Positions 1 through 7,728 of a stretch of 64,000 nt of DNA are shown piece after piece. This DNA comes from an uncultured Opitutales bacterium (GTDB lineage Bacteria; Verrucomicrobiota; Verrucomicrobiia; Opitutales; Intestinicryptomonadaceae): positions 1-64,000 of the forward strand of contig CALXLK010000009.1 of the NCBI GenBank assembly GCA_944389175.1, given 5' to 3'. A program made the position numbers and the translations under genes. Under the pieces are notes generated by a model. It searched no databases. It was not told where the DNA came from and was given only the letters and a program-made list of their open reading frames with translations. Position 1 is the stretch's first letter. Each line of letters begins with the position of its first letter.

Positions 1-106
1 TTCCAAAATTACAGATTGAGGGTCTTGGTTCTATGCGGCGTCTTTCATTAAAATCCACTCTCTTTGGTGTTGACCCTTGTTTTTATTAAAATACCGATTT
101 GTCTAA

Positions 107-145
107 AAAACAACAAGAACAGGCTTCCCGATATGGGAAGCCTGT
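107..145 (-). terminator. Terminator of tRNA-Thr
   Basis: An 11-bp perfect inverted repeat (119-129 with 135-145, loop about 5 nt) lies just downstream of the tRNA-Thr gene. On the minus strand it is followed by a T-rich stretch that is interrupted (TTGTTGTTTTTT). The position and shape fit a rho-independent terminator. Confidence 0.7.
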
Positions 146-156
146 ATTAAAAACAG

Positions 157-229
<73 letters not shown>

Positions 230-596
230 TTGATTGTCCGCACCATGAAATACTATGCCCGTTTTTTGGCAAGCTTTTTTTCTCCGTTTATTTGCTTGCA
301 CTCGGCTGCCCCCGCACGCAAACCCGCGCTAAAGCGGCCTTCTCGTATCATGAGACAAACATCAAATCCGCCATAAAGAGACAATCGGCAATAAATAATG
401 CTTATTGATGCGCGAATTGCGCGGAACTCTCCTTACCACGTCTTAAAAACACGACAAAAATACCTTACCCCCTCTAAAACATGGGGGGAGAGAGAATTAT
501 GGCAGAAAGCATCGCTCAAGCCGCGCGCCATTCCAGGCCGCCCATGTCAACGAATAAAGGGAGTTAACGAATAAATGGGCTGAAATGCCTTAATAC
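230..596. other. Gene-free stretch between two tRNA genes
   Basis: I see no credible ORF or structured RNA here. It separates the minus-strand tRNA-Ala, which ends in its own terminator, from tRNA-Thr. The tRNA-Thr promoter should lie in its first 100 bases, but no clear -35/-10 pair stands out. Confidence 0.5.
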
Positions 597-628
597 AAAA
601 AAACGGTTCGCAAGAACTTTGCGAACCG
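597..628 (-). terminator. Terminator of tRNA-Ala
   Basis: A 9-bp stem, CGGTTCGCA (604-612) with TGCGAACCG (620-628), is flanked by A-runs on both sides of the plus strand. Read on the minus strand, the hairpin is followed by TTTTTTT, directly downstream of the tRNA-Ala gene. Confidence 0.8.
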
Positions 629-640
629 CCAAAAAAAAAC

Positions 641-713
641 TGGAGACGATGAGATTCGAACTCACGACCCCCACAATGCCATTGTGATGCTCTTCCAACT
701 GAGCTACGTCCCC
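641..713 (-). tRNA. tRNA-Ala (anticodon GGC)
   Basis: The minus strand gives a complete cloverleaf with acceptor GGGGACG/CGTCTCC and discriminator A. The anticodon loop ATGGCAT carries GGC, which reads GCC. The third acceptor pair is G3-U70, the classic identity element of alanyl-tRNA, which supports the call independently of the anticodon. CCA is not encoded. Confidence 0.95.
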
Positions 714-774
714 TTAGAATATGCGGTCTATACCACCATATTTGGCGAAGCCCGTCAATATTTATTTTTTAAAA

Positions 775-1161
775 TTATTTCACCACTATGGTGAAATTGG
801 CGCTTTCAACCGGCCTAGTTCCGGCTGGTTTCGAGTAGGAGAAGACGATGTTTGTGGTGCCCGCATTGACGCATCTGAAAACGAAAACCTCCCGTGTGGG
901 AGACTCGCTGCTTCCTCCGGCAGAATCGCCATCCTCATCCTTTAATTCCCTGCTCTCGAGGGCGACCGACCTGCAGTTGTCGGCGCTGACCCTCCACACG
1001 CAACCCGAGTGCGCATTTACCTTAAGAGATACCACGACGGCATCGCCCATGCGACATTCGATTTTTCCGCCGTCAATCGAGGCCTCAAGAATCCTCTGCT
1101 CGGGCATTGCAGCGCAAGCTCCGAGAAAGACACAAACCGCACACAACACAAACCTAAGCAT
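775..1161 (-). CDS. Chagasin-like cysteine protease inhibitor (I42), lipoprotein
   Basis: A 128-residue secreted lipoprotein. Residues 1-16 form a signal peptide ending in the lipobox FLGAC, with Cys16 as the lipidation site. The mature part resembles peptidase inhibitor family I42 (chagasin/ICP), which blocks papain-like cysteine proteases with three loops. I can match all three, although each is degenerate: NAHSGCVW (49-56) for the NPTTGxxW loop, AGGSS (81-85) for the GxGG loop, and RPV (116-118) for the RPW loop. The spacing and the final beta strand (NFTIVVK) also fit the fold. It is divergent from the acyltransferase gene, 88 bp away. The fold call is fairly secure. Actual inhibition, and the target (own or host protease), are unknown. 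Confidence 0.72.
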   Translation of the reverse strand: MLRFVLCAVCVFLGACAAMPEQRILEASIDGGKIECRMGDAVVVSLKVNAHSGCVWRVSADNCRSVALESRELKDEDGDSAGGSSESPTREVFVFRCVNAGTTNIVFSYSKPAGTRPVESANFTIVVK

Positions 1162-1249
1162 GACGCAATGTTAGAACGGCTCGTTTTCTCATCAAGCCAA
1201 TTCGCAAAATTTTCTTGATAAGACAGCCATCATTTTCATAATCGCCAAA

Positions 1250-1918
1250 ATGCAAAAAGAAGCCGACGTATACGTGCCGACATTTTTTCACCACATGGCA
1301 ATATTTCCGATATTTGCACTGGTGCGCACGCTCATAGCCACAATAAGGTTTGTTCCCTGCAAGAACGCCCATAAAATATGCACCGCCCCAGATAGGCTCG
1401 TTGGCATAGCTTGGCACAGAAATATAATATTTTTGGCAAAATCGAAGATATTCTTCAGGCCTAAACTGAATATGGCGGGCCTTGTAAGCGCGAGCAAAGA
1501 CGCCGCGTACTTGGTGGCATTTTTTGATTTTATGGGGATAAAGAGCGTAAGGGGCTCGTACAGGCGCCGCGGGCGCGAAGCAATCGGCGACCTCGTGGAA
1601 AAACTCGGCTCCGACAGCGATGTTTTCATCACCCCCGACGGGCCGCGCGGCCCCGCTTGTGTGGCGAAAAAAGGCTTTCTGGTCGTATCCGAACTTTCGA
1701 AAAAACGCATTGTCGTTATGCGCTTTAGACCAAAGTGCTACTTTACGATTCCTTCTTGGGACAAATTCATTGTTCCCCTGCCTTTTAGCAAAATTTTCGT
1801 CGAGGCGATAAATTTCAACTCGGCCTCGGAACTTGAAGAAACAGCGGCAAAGGTTGGCAAAACACCTGAAGAATACGTGTCGGACTTTATGAATTTTAAA
1901 ATCGACGCGGCGGAATAG
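1250..1918 (+). CDS. DUF374-family lysophospholipid acyltransferase-like protein
   Basis: A 222-residue protein matching the DUF374 family, a branch of the glycerolipid acyltransferases in Gram-negative bacteria that is thought to act on lipid A or related lipids at the inner membrane. It has WH at 55-56 (the usual catalytic His region), an RGS followed by a basic RRRGREA stretch at 101-111, and the hallmark ITPDGPRGP at 127-135, then a hydrophobic segment. The N-terminus (about 12-32) is hydrophobic and may be a membrane anchor. Translation could also begin at the Met at residue 16. The catalytic block reads WHRNII rather than the more usual WHGR. It appears monocistronic. The substrate is not known. 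Confidence 0.8.
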   Translation: MQKEADVYVPTFFHHMAIFPIFALVRTLIATIRFVPCKNAHKICTAPDRLVGIAWHRNIIFLAKSKIFFRPKLNMAGLVSASKDAAYLVAFFDFMGIKSVRGSYRRRGREAIGDLVEKLGSDSDVFITPDGPRGPACVAKKGFLVVSELSKKRIVVMRFRPKCYFTIPSWDKFIVPLPFSKIFVEAINFNSASELEETAAKVGKTPEEYVSDFMNFKIDAAE

Positions 1919-2361
1919 CACCGCCGCACAAACGCTAAGCCGTTTTTTGAATCTATTCTGCGCCGCTAAAAACACCGCAGAAATATCACAAAAGTTTGCC
2001 GCTTGTGTTGCGCCATTGGAACGCCATCTCTGCCATTTCTCTTGAGGCTCCAATATTACCCCGCAGGTAGACAGCCTCCGCCCGCCAAAAGTAGTTTATC
2101 CGCCGCAATGCTTCTTTTACGGTTCACGCAGCTCATCGTCTATGCCCTATACCAAGCCAAAATCTGAAAAGAAATTTTGTTTTTTTACAATAAACGCCAA
2201 ACGCGGCGAGAATAGATAGCCCGAGGATAAAGTCCCCCTCCCCCAAAAAGCCCGCGACACAGGAGTTGCCTCTTCCGCACCAAGACCTCAACGCGCGGAT
2301 AATCTACAAAAACGCAACTAAGGCTTTCTATGCCCCGACAGACAAGGAAAGCCAATGCCGC
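1919..2361. other. Gene-free stretch
   Basis: This lies between the convergent ends of the DUF374 gene and the first Gfo/Idh gene. I see no ORF with coding character and no named RNA. The only clear structure is the Gfo/Idh terminator at its right edge. Confidence 0.5.
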
Positions 2362-2390
2362 AAAAAAAAAGAGGGGTTTTTCGCCCCTCT
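2362..2390 (-). terminator. Terminator of Gfo/Idh gene
   Basis: A 7-bp stem, AGAGGGG (2370-2376) with CCCCTCT (2384-2390), is flanked by A8-9 and T8-9 on the plus strand. It can therefore work in both directions. It sits about 20 nt past the stop codon of the minus-strand oxidoreductase gene. Confidence 0.85.
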
Positions 2391-2409
2391 TTTTTTTAGA
2401 TAAAACCAA

Positions 2410-3831
2410 TTAGAACCAAGAAATCTTGGAAGGCAGATATTCTTCGTTATAGGCGTACAGGCTGCGCAGATGCGCGTTGGCCTCCTTGCAGTTGGTAAAC
2501 TCCATCTTATCCTGATTGTAATGAAGCGGCTGGCCGGGGAAGCTAAGCGATATCATCGACAATAGGCACATTTCCGTAAACGGCGCCGCGTAATCGAAAT
2601 TCGCCTTCGACTGCTTGCCTTCAAGGCAGGCCAAAACCCACTCCATATGCGGATTCCCCGGCGTGACGGAACGCTCGATGGTGCGCTTGGGCAACGCGCC
2701 GCTCTTTAGCAGTTCGCGCATCTTTGCCGGCGGGTAGACTATCGTGTTCTTGCCGTATTCGTCCGTGCGTATCGTCTGCTTAGTGCCAACGATGAATGTG
2801 CAGTTGCCGTTGAGCCACGTGTTCTTGGGATTCATCTTGAAAATCGACGGATCGTCAACGCGCTCGATTTTTGTCGGGCGCACGTTCGCGTCGGACCAGT
2901 GGAGCTTTATTTCGCCGTTGAGGCCGCGCTTGTTCTTAAAGACCATGTCGGTCTTTGACGCCGCCGGCCAGTTGTAATCGTCAAACGGCGTGGAAGAACC
3001 CACTATAGTCTCCGGGCAGCCGAGCTCGAAGGCCGAGTAGGGAACGTCCATAAAGTGGCACATCATGTCGCCCGCCGCGCCGGTTCCGTAATTGCGCAGG
3101 CCGCGCCAGTTAAACGGCAAAACCTTCGACGAATACGGCTGGTATGGGGCAACGCCCAGCCAGGACTTGTAGTCGACCCCAACGGGAACTTTCTCTCCGG
3201 CTGGCTTCTTCAGGCCGCCCTGCGGCCAGATTGGGCGGTTCGTCCAGATGTAAATTTCCTTTATGTCTCCGATGATACCGGCGTCGTACCATTCCCTTAT
3301 AACGCGCCAGCCCTCGTTGGTATGCCCCTGGTTGCCCATCTGGGTCACCACGCCCGCTTCGTCGGCCAGGCGCCTGAGCTCGCGCGCCTCCCAAACCGTT
3401 CTCGTGAGGGGCTTTTCGCAATAGACGTGCTTGCCCATTGCAATGGCCCATGCCGATATTGGGTAGTGCATGTGGTCGGGCGTAGCAACTACGACGGCGT
3501 CTATCTGCTTGTCGAGCTCGTCGAGCATCACGCGGAAATCCGTATAGCGCGGGACATTGGGAAACTTCTTATACACGTACGAGGCGGGTCTGTATCCGCC
3601 CCACGGCTTTACCGAAGTATCCGGCATGACGTCGCAGAAGCCGACCATATTGACCTTGTCGGGATGCGCGGCCAAGGCGCTTACCGCCGATTCTCCCCTG
3701 CCGCCGACGCCGACAAAAGCAACGTTTAGCTTGCCGTTGGCTTTTTTTACCCTTGAAGTCGCGCACGAAGGCAGAAGCATCATTGCTCCGGCTGCAGTCG
3801 TGCCCTTTATGAATTCTCTCCTTGTTAACAT
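2410..3831 (-). CDS. Tat-exported Gfo/Idh/MocA-family oxidoreductase
   Basis: A 473-residue NAD(P)-dependent sugar or polyol dehydrogenase-like protein. The start is placed at 3831 because AGGAGG lies 7 nt before this ATG; an in-frame Met 15 codons upstream lacks such a site. The N-terminus has a twin-arginine signal (TRREFIKG) and then LLPSC, so it may be a Tat lipoprotein. The Rossmann fingerprint is GVGGRG (41-46), followed by ATPDHMH (116-122) and CEKP (138-141), the conserved Lys region of the family. The C-terminal half fits the usual alpha/beta substrate domain. Exported Gfo/Idh proteins are common in Verrucomicrobia and Planctomycetes and usually accompany glycan breakdown. The exact substrate is unknown. 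It is divergent from the pentapeptide-repeat gene. Confidence 0.9.
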   Translation of the reverse strand: MLTRREFIKGTTAAGAMMLLPSCATSRVKKANGKLNVAFVGVGGRGESAVSALAAHPDKVNMVGFCDVMPDTSVKPWGGYRPASYVYKKFPNVPRYTDFRVMLDELDKQIDAVVVATPDHMHYPISAWAIAMGKHVYCEKPLTRTVWEARELRRLADEAGVVTQMGNQGHTNEGWRVIREWYDAGIIGDIKEIYIWTNRPIWPQGGLKKPAGEKVPVGVDYKSWLGVAPYQPYSSKVLPFNWRGLRNYGTGAAGDMMCHFMDVPYSAFELGCPETIVGSSTPFDDYNWPAASKTDMVFKNKRGLNGEIKLHWSDANVRPTKIERVDDPSIFKMNPKNTWLNGNCTFIVGTKQTIRTDEYGKNTIVYPPAKMRELLKSGALPKRTIERSVTPGNPHMEWVLACLEGKQSKANFDYAAPFTEMCLLSMISLSFPGQPLHYNQDKMEFTNCKEANAHLRSLYAYNEEYLPSKISWF

Positions 3832-4004
3832 AATGGTTATCCTCCTTTTTTTGATAAGGGCCCTAAAAAACCCCATGAAATATTAGCCCGGCCAAACCGG
3901 TATCAAGAGGCCACGTTAATCTTAAATATGCGATTGTCAACTCTTGTTTTCTCCTTTGTCAAAGGGGTCTTTCGCCCATTGACAAACGCCGCAAAAACAT
4001 AAAA

Positions 4005-4931
4005 ATGGCGACAATGGCCGACGAATACTACAAAGTTATACTGCCCGACGGAACATCGCCTACAAAAGAATTTGACTACGGCGCATACCTGCCCAGCAGC
4101 GGGGCTCCGGGGCCTTGGCTGCCGGAAATAAAGGACGCCCAAATACGAAAAAAAGGCTACTACGTATCAAAGTACTGGCGCTTTTGGTACAGGGAAGGCG
4201 CGCGCGTATTCGTCTGTCAATGCAAGGGCTTAGTCTGCGAATATACAAACGGCGTGGAAAAGCAGGCCTGCTGCGCAACGCTGCGGCTCGTCAAAGAAAT
4301 AACCCAAGAGGCGCTCGCCCAGCCTTCGGACAAAAATTTTAACCTCGGCAATTTCAATACGGGGCTCTCCAACATAGGAGAGGCAAATCCGGGCAATTTC
4401 AACATCGGGAGCCGAAACACAGGCTCTCTTAACATGGGCGACTTCAACACAGGAGACTCGAACACGGGAATCGACAACGTCGGAGATGAAAATCTCGGCA
4501 GCCTGAACACGGGCTCGCACAACGCGGGGCACTCAAACAGCGGAAGTTTCAACAATGGCAGCTACAATTCGGGAGACTACAACGAGGGCCACGCCAATAG
4601 CGGAAGCTTCAACAAGGGCAACCGCAATACCGGGAAGTGGAACGCATGCAATTACAGCAGCGGCTTCTTCAACACGCTCGAGCCGTGCGCGGTGATGTTC
4701 GACAAGCCCACCAATATAAAGGTATCCCAAGTGCGCCTGCCTAAGTGGCTTCAGAAGCCCGACATAAAAAAGGCCCTCTCCGAAGCCGAGGCCGGCGACA
4801 TAATGTCGACTTTCGACCTGCCCAACTTCGACGCCGAAATATTCGAGCGAATCACGGGAATCGGCAAAGAGCAAATTCTCAAGGCCGCCGAAGAGGCCGC
4901 TCGCAGGCGTGACCGGTTCGGGAACCCATAA
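4005..4931 (+). CDS. Pentapeptide-repeat protein (xNxGx type)
   Basis: A 308-residue protein with no signal peptide. Residues 1-110 form a unique N-terminal domain rich in Tyr, Trp and Cys. Residues 112-222 carry about 22 uninterrupted pentapeptides of the xN(T/S/x)Gx type (FNTGL, SNIGE, FNIGS and so on), which should fold as a right-handed quadrilateral beta-helix. Residues 223-308 form a C-terminal domain starting with an MFDKPTN motif. This layout (unique head, NxG repeat, FDKPTN-like tail) resembles proteins of gut bacteria and their phages, in which the function is unknown. No phage genes lie nearby. The start could also be the Met at residue 4. The gene ends 43 bp before the GH106-like gene and may share its transcript. 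Confidence 0.8.
   Translation: MATMADEYYKVILPDGTSPTKEFDYGAYLPSSGAPGPWLPEIKDAQIRKKGYYVSKYWRFWYREGARVFVCQCKGLVCEYTNGVEKQACCATLRLVKEITQEALAQPSDKNFNLGNFNTGLSNIGEANPGNFNIGSRNTGSLNMGDFNTGDSNTGIDNVGDENLGSLNTGSHNAGHSNSGSFNNGSYNSGDYNEGHANSGSFNKGNRNTGKWNACNYSSGFFNTLEPCAVMFDKPTNIKVSQVRLPKWLQKPDIKKALSEAEAGDIMSTFDLPNFDAEIFERITGIGKEQILKAAEEAARRRDRFGNP
4338..4670 (+). repeat. DNA encoding about 22 tandem pentapeptides
   Basis: A 15-bp periodic pattern built on AAC/AAT-x-GGC (Asn-x-Gly) inside the pentapeptide-repeat gene. The units have diverged at codon level, so this is a protein repeat rather than a recently expanded DNA repeat. Confidence 0.85.
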
Positions 4932-4974
4932 GATTTGTATTGACGCTTTCGCCGTAAATTTTAATGCTTGCGGC

Positions 4975-7548
4975 ATGGGAAGAGGTTTCGTAGCGCCGCT
5001 GGTTTTCTTTTTGTACGCATTTGCATGCGCCGGTCAATTCTCCACTGAAAAGCCGTGGACATGGTGGTGGATAATGGGCAACGCCGCATCAAAAGCAGAC
5101 ATAGACGCCCAACTTGAATACATGCGCGATTCCGGCATAGGCGGGGTGTGCGTAATTCCCATTTACGGGGCAAAGGGAGACGAAGCGAACTACGTAAAGC
5201 TGCTTTCGCCAAAATTCTTTGATGCGATAAAGCACATAAAAGGCAAGGCCGATAGCCTGGGCATGGGCGTCGATATTACAATGGGAAGCGGCTGGCCATT
5301 CGGGGGGCCGTGGATTACCCGAGAGCTTTCCTCAAAGAAGCTCTCGGAGGATATGCGCATAACTAGCACCATGTTCAAAGTCAAGCGCGCCGCGCCGGGC
5401 GGAGAGGGCTTTGCCGCAGACCCGCTCAACCGCCGCGCATACGCGCTGCACGCCTCCGTGATTAAAAAAGCCTTCGCAAAAAACGCAAAGAACGCCCTCC
5501 CGCGCGCATTTTTTAACGATTCCTACGAATACGCAGAGGCAAATATTACGGAAAAGTTTTTCGAAGAGTTTTCAAAGCGCCGCGGCTACAATTTCCGCCG
5601 CTATATGCGCTCGCTTTTCGCCCAGTCGCCGTCGGGTGGCGGCGCGAAAAGGCCCTCTGCCGACATGGAGCTCGACGCCGACACAAGCCAACGCCTCTGG
5701 CAGGACTATCACGCAACCATAGCCGAACTCGTGTACGAGAGCATGTCAGAATACACAAAGGCCTGCGCCGATATGGGCTGCATGAGCGTCTATCAGGCCC
5801 ACGGCTCGCCCGGCAACCTCATAGACTTGTACATGCTAAGCGACATACCCCAGACGGAATCATTCGGCCCAAGCGACTTCGACATTCCCAATCTCCGCGC
5901 CGATCCCGATTACGACGAAAAAAGATTCGGAAGGCCGGATCTGCGCATGATGAAATTCGCATCCTCGGCCGCCAATCTATCCGGCAAAAAACTCGTTGGA
6001 GCCGAGGCGTGCACATGGCTGGGCAACCATTTCAGGGTATCCCCCGCGCAGGCGAAACCAGAAATCGACAAATTATTTTTGGGTGGAATAAACCACGTAT
6101 TCTACCACGGCTCGACATATTCTCCGATGTCGCAGCCGTTTCCCGGGCGGTTATTTTACGCGTCGACAAACTTCAACTACAACGCGCATTTTAGCGGCTA
6201 TTTCAGCCTGCTTAACGCCTTTGTGCAACGATCCCAAAAGATATTGCAAAACTCGGCTCCGTCAAACGACGTGCTCGTCTATTTCCCGATTCACGAATTT
6301 TGGAAATCCTCCGGAGGGCCAAACCATATTCTGAGGTTCGACGTGCACCGAATATCCGAATGGATTGGCAGGTGCCCCCCGTTTGAAAGGCTTTCCCTGG
6401 AGCTGCTAAAACGCGGCTATTGCTACGATTTCGTATCCGACGGCGTACTGCCGCAACTAAGCGTCGATGACGGGCTTATCCGCACGAAAGACGGCATCGC
6501 CTACAAAGCTGTAGTAGTGCCCAAAATTCACAGCCTGGACATAAACACCTACGAACAGCTCGGCAGGCTTGCATATGCGGGGGCGTGCGTAATTTTTGAG
6601 GGCGGGTTCCCTGACAAGGCGCCGGGGTTTTTTGCAAAAAAATCGACAAATGCACAGCTGCTGCGCTATAGGAAATTCTTGATGAAATCGCTTGTGGCGC
6701 ATTCGGGAGATGTCTTTGAGATTCTGCAAGGAATGGGAATCCGAGGCGAACCCATGGCCGGCCTCGGCCTGGAATTCATAAGAAAATCAACACCCGATAG
6801 CGCCCTTTATTTCATATCAAACCACGCCCAAAAGTTTGACTTTGGGAAGGTAGAAATAAATGCGCGCGCGCGGCAAATCGAGTACTTTGACCCGGTGGCA
6901 AACCGCAGAGGAGAACTCGCCCACACTGACACTCCAAACGGCTCCGCGTTTGAGCTAAAGCTTCTTCCGGGGCAGTCGTGCTTCATTTTTGCAAACAAAA
7001 AAAAGCGCAAATTGCAGAAAATATCCTTTAGCGCCGACGGGCAAAAGAGCCAAATAACAGCGCCGTGGAAAATCGAATTCGTATCCAACAGGTACGATAT
7101 CTCCGGTTTAAAGCTGCCCGAAAGCATCGAGACAAAAGAGCTAAAAAGCTTTGCAGAGCTCGGCTTAGACGGCGCGGATTCTTTCTGCGGCACGGCAAAA
7201 TATTCGGCCAAATTCGACATTCCATCGCCCGGCAGATACGCCATAGACCTCGGCGCCGTCTTCGATTTTGCAAAAGTGAAAATAAACGGATGCCAAATTG
7301 CGACTCTCTGGTGCTATCCGTTCCGCGCCGACATACCCGAAGAAATCTTGAAGGCAAAGTCAAATACAATTGAAGTCGAGGTTCAAAACAGCGCGTTTAA
7401 CCTGGTGCGAAAAATTGCGGCCGAAAATCCTAACTGGAACAAATCAAACGCCATAGTCGACATAACGTACAAAAAATTCGAGCCGCAAAAGAGCCCGCCC
7501 TGGCCCTCAGGGCTTTTGGGAGAAGTCTCACTTATAAAGTTAAAATAA
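4975..7548 (+). CDS. GH106-like glycoside hydrolase (putative alpha-L-rhamnosidase)
   Basis: A secreted protein of about 857 residues. I place the start at 4975 because this Met begins a clean signal peptide ending near AFACAG; an upstream in-frame Met would overlap the previous gene. The mature N-terminus reads PWTWWWIMGNA and continues with GSGWPFGGPWIT, both typical of the GH106/PF17132 family of alpha-L-rhamnosidase-like enzymes acting on pectic or other rhamnose-containing glycans. The C-terminal 130 residues look like a galactose-binding-type beta-sandwich (ending FKVxxNG-like, AIDLGAVFDFAKVKINGC). At about 860 residues it is within family range. A large part of PF17132 is biochemically untested, so rhamnosidase activity is inferred. 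Confidence 0.8.
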   Translation: MGRGFVAPLVFFLYAFACAGQFSTEKPWTWWWIMGNAASKADIDAQLEYMRDSGIGGVCVIPIYGAKGDEANYVKLLSPKFFDAIKHIKGKADSLGMGVDITMGSGWPFGGPWITRELSSKKLSEDMRITSTMFKVKRAAPGGEGFAADPLNRRAYALHASVIKKAFAKNAKNALPRAFFNDSYEYAEANITEKFFEEFSKRRGYNFRRYMRSLFAQSPSGGGAKRPSADMELDADTSQRLWQDYHATIAELVYESMSEYTKACADMGCMSVYQAHGSPGNLIDLYMLSDIPQTESFGPSDFDIPNLRADPDYDEKRFGRPDLRMMKFASSAANLSGKKLVGAEACTWLGNHFRVSPAQAKPEIDKLFLGGINHVFYHGSTYSPMSQPFPGRLFYASTNFNYNAHFSGYFSLLNAFVQRSQKILQNSAPSNDVLVYFPIHEFWKSSGGPNHILRFDVHRISEWIGRCPPFERLSLELLKRGYCYDFVSDGVLPQLSVDDGLIRTKDGIAYKAVVVPKIHSLDINTYEQLGRLAYAGACVIFEGGFPDKAPGFFAKKSTNAQLLRYRKFLMKSLVAHSGDVFEILQGMGIRGEPMAGLGLEFIRKSTPDSALYFISNHAQKFDFGKVEINARARQIEYFDPVANRRGELAHTDTPNGSAFELKLLPGQSCFIFANKKKRKLQKISFSADGQKSQITAPWKIEFVSNRYDISGLKLPESIETKELKSFAELGLDGADSFCGTAKYSAKFDIPSPGRYAIDLGAVFDFAKVKINGCQIATLWCYPFRADIPEEILKAKSNTIEVEVQNSAFNLVRKIAAENPNWNKSNAIVDITYKKFEPQKSPPWPSGLLGEVSLIKLK

Positions 7549-7602
7549 TGCGCCGTCGGCATGCGGCCTTTCGCTTGCCTGCCCTTTAAAAGGCGTCAAG
7601 CG

Positions 7603-7629
7603 TTTGCGCCAAAGGTCTTTTGGCGCAAA
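7603..7629. repeat. Perfect 11-bp inverted repeat after the GH106-like gene
   Basis: TTTGCGCCAAA (7603-7613) pairs perfectly with 7619-7629 around a 5-nt loop. There is no T-tract on the plus strand, so it is not a textbook terminator. It could be a processed 3' end or a protein-binding palindrome. Confidence 0.5.
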
Positions 7630-7677
7630 GATCATTTGCAAATTTATTGCGCGGCGTCGGCGGGACAAATTATCAGC

Positions 7678-7704
7678 AAAAAAAAACGCCGGCAAACGCC
7701 GGCG
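7678..7704 (-). terminator. Terminator of the PPi-PFK gene
   Basis: A 7-bp GC-rich stem, CGCCGGC (7687-7693) with GCCGGCG (7698-7704), has a 4-nt loop. It is followed on the minus strand by nine T residues, 25 nt after the stop codon. Confidence 0.9.
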
Positions 7705-7728
7705 CCCCAAAAAAAGAAACCGTTAAAA

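Noticed and set aside
1154-2053. A 299-codon minus-strand ORF opposite the DUF374 gene
   Set aside because: Basic, low-conservation composition, and it lies antisense to a protein with clear family motifs.
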